64,000 nt of DNA, taken from positions 9,052,001 through 9,116,000 of the forward strand of contig NC_091869.1 of NCBI RefSeq assembly GCF_019399895.1, read 5' to 3'. This DNA comes from Cardiocondyla obscurior (lineage: Eukaryota; Arthropoda; Insecta; Hymenoptera; Formicidae). Within the stretch, counting starts at the first letter, position 1. Each line of letters opens with the position of its first letter. Shown one piece after another: positions 12,938 through 22,400 of this stretch. The translations under genes were made by a program, and so were the position numbers. The notes below the pieces were generated by a model. The model worked only from the letters and a program-made list of their open reading frames with translations, ran no database searches and was not told where the DNA came from.

Positions 12938-13142
12938 GGTCGAGGCAAGTAATAGCGTCGACGACCCTTATAATAAGCGTACAAATTTTACGAATTATTT
13001 TACGAACATTTCTTTCAGCATGTGTCGACCACCGTATATTTTAAAATTATTTCGGCAAATTCTCCCAGACACTCAAATGAAATGTGTACAGATATAGGCG
13101 CATTTATAAACGTGCTGTTACATTTTTCACTCCCAAATGTGT

Positions 13143-13148
13143 AATAAA
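13143..13148 (+). terminator. Poly(A) signal AATAAA
   Basis: About 200 nt after the TAA at 12935-12937, so it can end the long-exon-5 form of the secreted-protein transcript before the alternative terminal exon at 13529. Confidence 0.6.
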
Positions 13149-13528
13149 ATTAAAGACATACTTTCCTAGCAATTATACATAATGCGGTGTACCTAACATG
13201 TAATTTTCTAAATAGGTAGGCGAACGAAACAGGGCAAACAGGATGAATATTGTCACAGGCTTTCTCTAAAATTATCACAATTATTCGCAATCATAAGTCA
13301 CTTTAAAGTGACACTTGTAGATTGGTATTAAGTTTAATATAGGTACCCCAACGATTCTATCAACTTTTTAATTCTCACGAAGTAAACCCGTGTCGATAAG
13401 TAAAAAAAAAAAAAAAGCATGTAATGTGTGTTCCCGCGAAAATCTTGTGATAAATTAATTTGTCACGTGTGTAATTAATAACAAAAAAAAACGTGTCTTA
13501 TTGCACGTAATTGTGTTCTCTGTTACAG

Positions 13529-13602
13529 TGGTCTACGCGCTCGCGTATTATCCACGTCCGGCCAGATACAGGTACAAATGGGTATATCCTTACGGGCGAT
13601 AA
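13529..13602 (+). CDS. Alternative terminal exon of the secreted-protein gene
   Basis: The acceptor ttgtgttctctgttacag (ends 13528) is one of the best in the region. The exon reads in phase 1 as VYALAYYPRPARYRYKWVYP followed by YGR and TAA 13600-13602. A phase-1 donor exists inside exon 5 (TTTC at 12851-12854, then gtaaga); this joins as ...DHF-L-VYALAYY and gives 599 residues. The phase-1 donor of exon 4 at 10926 would also join in frame. Later AATAAA motifs occur near 14155. The Tyr/Arg/Pro-rich end replaces the basic tail encoded by the unspliced exon 5. I think this is probably the main or a frequent isoform, but transcripts would decide. Confidence 0.55.
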
Positions 13603-14480
13603 GAACTTTCATCACACCGCAGGCTAAAGGAAAGGAATCGGCGAAAGCGGATCTGCGGGATATATTTCCGAGCCAGCGTGAAAGAAACGTCCGATGGAAG
13701 ATTCGTGTACCATGGAAACACACGGAGTTGACGACACTAAAGTATGTCGCATTATATGTGCGCCTCGAAAGACTCTTATCGGACGAAGGAAAGATGAAAA
13801 AAAAAAAAAAACTCTTTTGAGACGCCCCGTACACGTCTCGATTCGTCGACAGAATTCACGGATTCTGCGGGCGAATCGGTAACCCGGAAATCAACGATGC
13901 GGTATCTCTAATATTAATTGTATATTATAATTAACAATTTCCGCGATTACGTATAGTTATTTAATTTGTGATAAAGACTCTTAGTATCATTTTCCTCGTT
14001 CGCCGTGCGCGCAATTCTGGCGAACCCGAAAATACACGTAAGTCTTAAAAGATCACCAAAATGATGGAGCTCAAATACGGGACTTACAGCCATGGATTAA
14101 ATGGTCTTCTTGTTAGATTTTATATATGTACATGTTTATTATTTCTTTAAACAAATAAATGTAAAGTCGCTTTTATATTAATAATTTATCTGGATTTTGT
14201 GCCGTAAGGTATTTACTTGATTATATGAATTTATCGTTACGTTAATTTACGTTGAATAAATTACAACTCTAATGTTTTATGTTAATTAGAAGAAATCACA
14301 CGTATGCTTCGCGCGCGCTATTTTTTAATAGATCCCAATTCGTGCGCGTCATCGTAACAGGGACATTAATTGATTATAATAATTTCTATGATAATTACAA
14401 TTGAGTAATTAATGGTCGACGACGTGTTGCCGGTTTAAGAGACCCAATACAAAACTACGAAAAATAATCGTGCGACTTAC
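13603..14480. other. 3' UTR and intergenic DNA
   Basis: The first part is probably 3' UTR of the alternative terminal exon, with AATAAA near 14155 and 14254. The rest is AT-rich with no supportable ORF. Confidence 0.4.
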
Positions 14481-14686
14481 CAATCTGCATGAGCTTCAGC
14501 GGAGTTGTAGAGTTCTGCCGGTGACTGTAACATAAAATAAAACACATTAATGTAGACATGTTAGTATTTAAATTAATGTAAAGGTAAAGCTTTATTTTTA
14601 TAAAGATTTTCTTAAAAAAGAAATTTATATTCACCTAAAAGTTGCTCCGCCGATGCATGATGCCCTTCCCGGGTCTGCTCCTCCTC

Positions 14687-14888
14687 TCAGATAAAAACTG
14701 TGAAGTGTTTCCTGCGCAGTTTATCGTCCTCAAATTCCTCAAAAGTCACGTAATCGAAGCAGGATGAGAATCTCGTCGGCGACGAAGAAGACGGGCCGGG
14801 TGCAGATCTCATGCTCTCGAGTTTGATCTGAAATTTGAGTTTCTGCAAGATTTCGATTCGAATAAAGAACGAGGCAACTCACTTTCAT
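14687..14888 (-). CDS. Possible small minus-strand protein with one intron
   Basis: On the minus strand, ATG AAA (14888-14883) is followed directly by gtgagt. After aaatttcag (acceptor ends 14828) an in-frame segment 14827-14687 reads IKLESMRSAPGPSSSSPTRF, then SSCFDYVTFEEFEDD, and ends ...RKHFTVFI with TGA, giving 48 residues in all. The Ser-rich then acidic composition looks real, but the intron is only about 55 nt. Further minus-strand splice-like signals (donor after 14635, a 44-nt exon 14524-14481 between gttacag and gtaagtcg) do not extend this frame and would sit in a 3' UTR. A longer gene with a different frame choice, or a spliced non-coding RNA, is equally possible. Confidence 0.3.
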
Positions 14889-15440
14889 TTACTCGATCGG
14901 ATGTCGGTGCATAAACAACGACGGGGTTCCGTGAAGAATACTGCGGTTCGTAGGACTTCCAGGACGAGGCAAGACTTAGGTACAGGACGATCGTGCAATT
15001 AGGTCGTGTAGACTCCTCGCGATCAAGCGATCATTAATCACGGGTGCTCAGTTAAAAATGGGTACTCAGTTTGCCCTCCGCGACAGTAACGCCGTGTATT
15101 GGGATCTCTTAGAATTACTGTTGTATTTTAACCTATAAAAAGTACGTAACATCGACGATCAAATAGAAAAAGAGGATTGTGCCTTATATTCTAAATAGGA
15201 CGGACGCACATTAAAAAAGAAAGAACATCGACGACATCGACATCAGACGAGTTTAGATCCAGCACAGTTCGTCTGAATTAATTCGAAATTGTTTTAAGAC
15301 GTTGCTTTGTACCTTCTGTAAAAAATAATTAAGGTACAGTAATACGATTTATTGTATTAATAATTAACACAGGGTACAATTAGAAAGTACAAAGTGTTAG
15401 AAAGTAACTGTTATTACACATAATTGTTATGATTGAATTA
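14889..15440. other. Probable shared 5' region of YJU2B and a minus-strand transcript
   Basis: No complete ORF with a start codon. YJU2B has an acceptor (attttgcag, 15441-15449) four bases before its ATG, so its 5' UTR exon and promoter must lie in or before this stretch; I could not fix the donor. A divergent promoter with the minus-strand candidate is plausible. Confidence 0.35.
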
Positions 15441-15453
15441 ATTTTGCAGAACA

Positions 15454-16625
15454 ATGGGAGAACGTAAGGGAACGAATTTGTACTACCCACCGGACTATGA
15501 TCCTCGTGCCGGTGGGCTCAACAAATTTCAGGGCACCCATGCATTGCGAGAACGAGCTCGCAAGATTCACATGGGTATCTTGATTATAAGATTTGAAATG
15601 CCTTATAATATTTGGTGCGATGGATGTGGAAATCACATTGGCATGGGTGTTAGATATAATGCAGAGAAAAAAAAAATTGGAATGTATTATAGCACTCCCC
15701 TTTATCAATTTCGCATGAAGTGTCATCTTTGTGACAATCACTTTGAGATAAAAACAGACCCAGCTGTAAGTTACATCTGATAATGTAGGTGGAATATATA
15801 TTTTTTCACTTATTAACATTTTTTATTATCTTTTTTAGAACTTGGATTATGTCATTGTAAGTGGTGCAAGACGTCAGGAAAATCGATGGGACCCCAAGCA
15901 GAATGAACAAGTAGTACCCGAAACAAAAGAAGTATCTTGTAGATTATATGATGATGCAATGTATAAGTTGGAACATGGGGTGGAAGATAAAAAAGTAGCA
16001 AAGTCACGAGATTCAGCACTTGAAGGTGCAATAGCATTGAATGAGAGCATCTGGAAAGATGACTACAGTTCAAACTGTGCAGTGAGAGCCTTATTTAGGG
16101 TAAATTATTATTTTTATAATTTATTTTTTATTTCTTTTTGTAAAATATATTTAAATCTGTTGAAAATACTTCTATTATATCATTAACTTATATCTTTTAT
16201 ATTGCAGGAAAAGAAAAATGAGCTCAAAAAGAAGCAAGCTGAAGATCATGCATTATTAAAAAAGACTGGACTTGATATTGAATTGGTAAACGAACATGTG
16301 GACGATATTAAACTTGCCAAGTTACTCACTTGCAAAAAAGGTATTTATTCTGCATTAAAAAGAACTAAAGTACACATTTTTAATTATATTTGTATATGTA
16401 CATTAATTTTTTATTTGTTTAGGTGCAAAGAAAAAAAAAAGCACAGAATTAAAACAGTTGGTTTCAATTGTGCGATCTAAAAATAAAAAAAAATTATTAT
16501 CTTTAAATGATCGATTAAAACCAAAAAATCAGGAATCGCCAAAAGTACAGGAAATAATAAGCAACGCTACTACATCCAAATCTTTGGTTAATTATGATAG
16601 TTCTAGTACCGATAGCGATACATAG
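15454..16625 (+). CDS. YJU2B: YJU2B/CCDC130-like splicing factor (CWC16 family)
   Basis: Four coding exons: 15454-15765, 15839-16099, 16208-16340, 16423-16625 (TAG 16623-16625), totalling 302 residues. The first exon has the family N-terminus (GERKGTNLYYPPDYDPR...) and two Cys pairs, CDGC and CHLC, which in CWC16 proteins make a zinc-binding unit. The block ending FEIKTDPANLDYVIVSGARR spans the first splice junction, and WDPKQNEQ follows in exon 2. The C-terminal third is Lys-rich and coiled, ending in a Ser/Asp run. Family knowledge: YJU2 acts in the spliceosome around the first catalytic step; the YJU2B/CCDC130 branch is less studied. The ATG is four bases after a splice acceptor, which implies a 5' UTR intron. 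The protein is somewhat shorter than human CCDC130, mainly in the C-terminal tail. Confidence 0.93.
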
Positions 16626-16665
16626 AACTTTATATATCTTTCAAAGCGATATGTACATATTTGTA

Positions 16666-16671
16666 AATAAA
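16666..16671 (+). terminator. Poly(A) signal AATAAA of YJU2B
   Basis: 41 nt after the YJU2B stop codon; the 3' UTR is therefore very short. Confidence 0.7.
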
Positions 16672-16981
16672 ATGCTAAAAATGCAATTCCTCAACTTATA
16701 CACGGGATATTAGGAGCAATATATATCAGACTACAAAAATTTTTTGATGAAAAATATATTTTAAGAATAACTATAATTCTAAAATTACATATTGGAAGAA
16801 TATTTTACTCAAAAGATCGAAATATCGAAGCTATCATATACAGAGGTGTGTATTTTTTCCTAAAACTACATTGTACAAATTTTATTCGTAAAATTCTATA
16901 TTTTTATCAACAACAATGAACATAGATCTCTTACGATCGAAGACATTGAACTTGTGTCAAATATCAAAGCCTATAAGTACA

Positions 16982-16987
16982 TTTATT
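16982..16987 (-). terminator. Poly(A) signal of LAMTOR4
   Basis: AATAAA on the minus strand, 29 nt beyond the LAMTOR4 stop. The convergent YJU2B signal is about 310 bp away, so the two 3' ends nearly abut. Confidence 0.6.
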
Positions 16988-17015
16988 GTTTTATGAATAT
17001 TATGTTGAGTTTTAT

Positions 17016-17429
17016 CTAAAGATCAATTGCAGGTTCGGTGATTGCTGTGGTTGGAGATGGAAGTTTCCTTTTTACCACGTAAATCTTTTTATTAGAGAGA
17101 CATATGATGTAGCAATGGTCCTTATATTTTATCGATATCTTCTCAAAGGAATCATGTAAAGGAAATGCTTTGGAATCAACTTTGTTTGTCAGCATGACCA
17201 AACTGCTGATAATATTTGCCACTCGCTCGTCATTTTCCAAATCTCCTCCAGACTGTAAAGCAAACAAAACAAAAATTATATTTTTTGCTACGAAAACAAA
17301 AAGGGTGAAAACAACTAAGGACAAACAAAAAGACTAAGGGATTAAGAAGCTTCTTACTGTTAATACAGCTCCATCCTCGGTTAACACCAAGTATCCAGTT
17401 TGATCAGGTATACGCTCTAACGCCAGCAT
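17016..17429 (-). CDS. LAMTOR4: Ragulator complex subunit LAMTOR4
   Basis: Two coding exons on the minus strand: 17429-17358 (ATG to ACA, then gtaaga) and 17252-17016 (after ttgctttacag, to TAG), totalling 102 residues. The product begins MLALERIPDQTGYLVLTEDG and continues ALVT-like into SGGDLENDERVANIISSLV, the recognisable LAMTOR4 roadblock-like core, and ends near VVKRKLPSP...IDL. Human LAMTOR4 has 99 residues with the same LERIPDQ and SGDLENDE blocks. Known role: part of the pentameric Ragulator on lysosomes that anchors Rag GTPases and supports mTORC1 activation. The exon with the ATG is preceded by tttgcag, so a 5' UTR exon lies upstream; a good minus-strand donor (CAC/gtaagcc) at 17598-17597 is a candidate. 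Confidence 0.95.
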
Positions 17430-17598
17430 GTTCTGCAAACCAGAGATGAATTATTTCTCGATTGACATGAAAGTTAAACAAATATGAAGAGAGAAAAGTA
17501 ATCAAATTACAAAAATTAAGAGAGTATGCATATATTGGGACAATGTTAACCTGTGCAACGAAAGGAAACTATGAAAAATGAAAACTCTTTGGCTTACG

Positions 17599-17810
17599 TG
17601 TGATGATAGCGTCAACAAGTGAAATGTCATGCATACGAGAGATCAAGATAAGTGTGTACACGTTCCGATCCTGATGGTATTGATGAGATAATATTAAAGG
17701 CGTCAATATTGCGTCCACTTAAAACGTGTCACCGTGAACTATTGCCCTCTCGCGGCTATTGTGAGTATCGGTAGCCAATTTGCAAATGGCCGCTAGTCAT
17801 CGGAAGTGTC
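17599..17810 (-). promoter_or_regulatory. Probable LAMTOR4 5' exon and promoter
   Basis: Upstream of the candidate 5' UTR donor at 17597. The stretch 17770-17806 carries CCAAT, a palindromic ATTTGCAAAT, ATGGCCGC and CGGAAGTG (an ETS-type core), a mixture usual for housekeeping promoters. A divergent plus-strand transcript could share it. Confidence 0.35.
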
Positions 17811-18050
17811 ACTAACGGATAGGACGCGTTCGAATTGTTCCACGAATTTTGTTTGCAAAAATGAATCTTGCACGCGATAACTCATCAAAAATTACCATCA
17901 CGTTAGTAACATTACGCTCAGTATCGCGTGTGATTACCGTGGAACGTCAGCTGACATTCTCTGTGCGTGAAATAAACCGAAATCGTGTCTAAGCCTGTGC
18001 GTGCCAAAGGACCGCCAAGATTCTGGCAATTCAACAGTAGACGGCCGCAG

Positions 18051-18136
18051 ATGTGGAGTTACCTGAATATTTTGCGGCCCAAACGTTTTACCAGGACGCC
18101 CGATCCGTCGGAGCAGCAGATCGACCGATTTATGTG
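18051..18136 (+). CDS. Possible first exon of a small unidentified protein
   Basis: ATG at 18051 opens 28 codons, MWSYLNILRPKRFTRTPDPS then EQQIDRFM, and ends in phase 2 before gtaaat. Without splicing it stops two codons later (W, TAA). The frame is also open upstream to 17976 but without another ATG. The sequence looks protein-like, yet I found no phase-compatible downstream exon before 18.9 kb, and I do not recognise it. It may be a 29-residue small ORF in a 5' leader. Confidence 0.25.
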
Positions 18137-18141
18137 GTAAA

Positions 18142-18286
18142 TATACAGTTTTATAACTAACGCGACAGATTCATAAACTGCACTCCGTACGATCGTACAG
18201 CGTCATTAGCATGTAGCGAGTATACAGTTTTACCACGCGACAGATTTATCAACTCCACTCCGTGCGATTGTATAACGTCACAGGCA
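18142..18286. repeat. Diverged tandem duplication of about 70 bp
   Basis: Copy 1 at 18142-18213 and copy 2 at 18221-18286 both start TATACAGTTTTA, share CGCGACAGATT, ACTCCGT and CGTCA, and end in GCAT. They differ by several substitutions and a short indel. Confidence 0.8.
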
Positions 18287-18899
18287 TCGGACATTTTTCT
18301 AAAGACGTATTCTAAATCGACGAAATTAATATCTTAATCTTTACTGCTGAATGTTAAACAAAGACGAAATGTATCACTTTTTACGAGCCGTGACATATAA
18401 AAATGCTCGAGCAGTAAGCTTTAAAAATTCCGTATGGATAAAATTTTTTAATTTTACGTGCTACTCCACTTTCTTTAGAAAGTCTATTTTCTTAAAGCAA
18501 TAACGAAGTTTGTCTTGAAAAAGTTAAGACTTTAACGATTAACGTTACGCGGCGGATTAATATTTATCGCGAAAATTAACACGTCGTTTACGAAGAGTAA
18601 TTAGAAGAGAGCTTTCCACCCTTGCTCCGTTCGCTCCGTCGATGCGTTATCATATTCCGTTACCTTTCTATCAACGATAAAGTAGAAATCTGATCGATAT
18701 ATCGTACTTTGCGCGGCACGTTTATGCAAGCAATACAATTGTCCATGTTCAGTAGAAAAAAAGCTACTTTTAATTACCGTAGAATTTAGAAGAACACACG
18801 CTTATCAGACTTGTAATTTTTACCAGAGTTACTTAACTGTTAGTCTTATCGGGAAACGCAGCGATTATTTATCGAAGAAGCCGTAATCGGTCAGAAAAA
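18287..18899. other. Intergenic, no gene seen
   Basis: AT-rich stretch without a supportable ORF, leading into the GC-rich 5' region of the zinc-finger gene. Confidence 0.5.
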
Positions 18900-19413
18900 A
18901 AGGATGGCACGCACGCTCTTAGGTCCCAGTCGAAAATATCGAATTAAAAAGCGTGACGCGTGTCGCACGCTTGCGCGCCGCTCGCGCCAGTGGTTCTCCG
19001 CGTCCGCGCCTCTGCGGGCGCGACGCGGCCGCGTCATTCGTCGCGCGTCCTCCGAGCGCGGCTGTCCGCATTCGCACCCGCACCCTCGCTCGCAGACGAG
19101 GTGCGCCTGTTCCCTTACGCCCTTCAAACGCGCCGCAGACCACGTGGCTACGCGCGCCCGTGTCTCGATCCCCGAAACCGCGGCGCGCGCGAACCTTCGA
19201 AGCTGATGCGCGCTCCCCTCGTCTCTCGCGGTTTCGCGCTCGCGATCCTCGCAGGCAAAATTGTCGACGGAGAAATAGAAAAAGTCACGTTTACAGTAGA
19301 CCTGGCGAAATACTAAGTTTTCCCGGCGTGGTGCGAGTGATATGCCAGCGAGGAACGGCTATTGATCCCCCGTGCCTCCCGTCCACGTCGCAGGTGCGTG
19401 CCAGTGCAGTGAT
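18900..19413 (+). promoter_or_regulatory. CpG-rich 5' region of the Zfp423/521-like gene
   Basis: 18950-19250 is the most CpG-dense stretch in the left half of the window and keeps all three plus frames open for long runs because stops are rare in such sequence. The peptides are Arg/Ala/Ser-rich and lack domains, so I read it as promoter and 5' UTR. The frame of the ATG at 19414 is closed upstream by TGA at 19204-19206. A possible 5' UTR acceptor (cacgtcgcag) ends at 19392. Confidence 0.5.
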
Positions 19414-19453
19414 ATGTCTAGAAGGAAGCAGGCGAAGCCTCGATCTCTTAAAC
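19414..19453 (+). CDS. Oaz: Coding exon 1, NuRD-recruitment motif
   Basis: ATG at 19414, thirteen codons and one base (C), followed by gtaagt. It encodes the repressor N-terminus only, so loss of this exon would remove the predicted co-repressor contact. Confidence 0.85.
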
Positions 19454-22400
19454 GTAAGTCAAGGTTTCACATGACATTATTCCGAGTATATTACATTTGC
19501 CGTTGAACGCGTCCGGAAATCGACGAGAAGCGTTAACGATCGAGCGCGCGATGAAAACGGGTTAACGCGTATACTTATTCGTCATTTTATTTATCGCTGC
19601 TCAAGAAATATCTTAATAATATTTAATTCATTTATATTCGACGCGGTTTTATAATTAATTTAAGAATTAATTTCTTTTTTTTTCTTTTTCTTTTTTTTTT
19701 TGTGTTAGACTATTTTCTATTCTCGCTAATTTGCAAACCTTGACTGCAAGATTTATGAGTCAAAGTAAATTAAAATACGTCGTGCGTCTATTGCGGTGCT
19801 TTTAACCTCGACGTAACGAAAATATAGTTGACGATAATGCTAGAAATTCTTTCGATTTATCGCGTGAAAGAAGGGGAGAATATGGCGTAGGAAAGAGGGA
19901 AGTTTGCGCGGTAAATGCGAAAGGGGAAAAATCAAAATGAAACAAATGGAAGAATCTACCGTCCCTAGGTGACGGCGGCTTTACGGAATGAACGTTCATG
20001 AGCTCTCACATTTGTGTCGCAAAGACACGCGAATAATAGCAAAGTTCGTCGCAAGGTGTTCGTCCATGTGAAGGCGTCGTTGTATGTTCGAAGGGGAGGG
20101 GGGGAAACGAAAAAGAAGTCTTGGCTAAAAGGGTGCTTCGTGAAACTTCCAGACACGTGCAGCCGTGCCCCGACATAAAAGTAACGAACGATACGAGTGC
20201 CAAAAGCCGCTATTGTTGCAGAAAGTCTACCGTAACGCTGTAGTAATTACAAAAACGACCGAATTATCCAAGTAACTTTAAAACTTGAAAATTCTACTGT
20301 TTTTAACGATTGCACATTTGCATTCCGCTATCGTACGTTATGCTGTTATATTTTATTTTAGCACTACGCAGAATGAAGCGTTTGTAACGTAATTAAAAAC
20401 CGGGCAGGTAAATAATTCAAAGAAGAATTTTCTAATACAAAGCGAGGGAAAAATAAAATTGCCGCTGCAATATTCCGAGAGGATGTTAGATTATTAGAAT
20501 AGGTCGGAAGCGTACGTACAATCGAATAACTGAAATACGTTTGTAATATAAAAAAAATAAAAAAAAAAATAAGGGAAATAGACAGGTGAGATGAGGAAGA
20601 CGAATAGGGAAAAAAATAAGCGAATCGTGAATGCGAGATAAAGGCCAAGAAAAATGTAAAGAGCGAGACAAAATAGATATAGAAGGAGAAAATACGCGAG
20701 GAAGGAAACGTGTGCTCGGAGGGAGAGAGAGGGTTGAGGGTTGATCAAACGCGGATAAGGGTGGAGAAGAAGGACGGAACGTCTCACTATGAAGGGTGAA
20801 AAGAGAAGGGACGAATGAGAGAAAGGCAGAGCAGGACACCGGCAGACGTGAACGGTTGGAGGTAGAAAGAGAGGCGATAGGTACGGGATAGATATATAGA
20901 GAGGAAGACAGAGGGAGAGGAGAGTCAGTAGTCAGCCAGGATGGAATTAGGTGGAAGCCCGCGGGAGACTGGCGCTTGTCCCTGGGGAATCCCCGGCCTC
21001 TGTAATCACCAGTTCGCCTATCCTATCCAATTCTGGTCGCACTCCTCTCGTCCTCCTCGTCCTGCATCTCCTTTCGCGCGCTCATCTCGCTCCTCCAGCT
21101 TTCCGACCTCTTTCTCCATTCCCTTCCGTCTCCTTTCGCCTCTATCTGCGCCGTTTCCACTCGGAGACTTCTCTCCTCTCTTTTGAGCCCGCTTGCTCCT
21201 TCGAATCTTCCTCCGCACGCAACAGTTCTTCGTTCGTCTTATTTTTATTTTAAAATCTTTTTATTTTATATATAATTCTTTCGAGCCCCTATCGTTACAA
21301 GAAATTATTATATTCTTAAACAATGAATTAAAAAAAGTAGAATATGTAAATTCTAATTGAGACATAATTAAACAAATTTTATGAGATATAAAATCGATTT
21401 GTGAACTGCGAACGCTTTAAAAATGCGATTTACCATCCAGATCCCGCGATGACTACACGTGTAGTGCGCGGTACAACGCGGCCCTTTTTCCATCGAAATT
21501 GCAAGCGCGTCGCGATACACGTATCATTTCTCGTTTGTTGGTAGAATTGACGATTGAGCGGAAACGAAAGTTTTCACATTGCTCGTTTCGAGCCGGCCAC
21601 TGTTCGGTGGCCACATCCGGATTCCAATAGCGAACGTAAAAGGCACTCGACTGCCGAAATATTGGCTCTGATTGATGATGAAGGAGTGTCGTTTCGCAAA
21701 CCATGATTTAAATAGGCCGACAACTGCGATCACTAATCTTTTTCTAGCCAAGTATATTAGGTGATTTTTATACACGACCAGTCATCATTTATCAATTATA
21801 TTTTCCGACTTAAATAAATTCAAAAGAAATTAATATCGGAACTACGTAGGCGGCACGGCTCTTTTGTCACTGTCATCTTTGGACTTTTCATATATTCAAT
21901 ATTAAGTATCACAGCGATAAAGGCTTTCCACCGCGTGACGACTAAGCTATGTCCACCTCGCGTTACAGAGTTTGCGGCTGGGCACACGTTAGCGGTAGCG
22001 CAATATAAATCGGTAGGAAAAATATCAGATGAATCGTACGCGTTTGTTAGTCCATTGCGGTAAATAAACCGTCGTCTTTTATCGGATCAAGCCGACTGCC
22101 ATCGCGTGGTCAGGATGTCACGAGCCAGTGGTTAGCCACGAAATAGCAACCCGGACCGATAGTATTGCCAGTGATATAGGGTGTTGCTAATTAATGCACG
22201 ATAATGAACCTGTGCGAGACCGAAGCCGTATTAATGGATTCCAATGCCCTCGTCATAACGTGGACAACCGGTAGGTAGCAGTTGGACGAAGGATAATTGC
22301 GTTAATGGGAATATATCGGCTTGCATCGACAGGTTTCGAGTTATTTCGACTTGCATTTCAAAGATTGTTTAAAATCGTAGAAGATAACGAAAAACACGCG

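Noticed and set aside
18904..19474. Three overlapping 100-173 codon plus-strand ORFs and minus-strand shadows
   Set aside because: All frames are open because of CpG-rich sequence; the peptides are Arg/Ala/Pro-rich. Only the ATG at 19414, in the ZNF521-like frame, has independent support.
20364..20839. Overlapping minus-strand ORFs rich in Phe, Ser and Leu
   Set aside because: They translate a purine-rich plus strand (GAGA/GGAA runs); composition artefact rather than a membrane protein.
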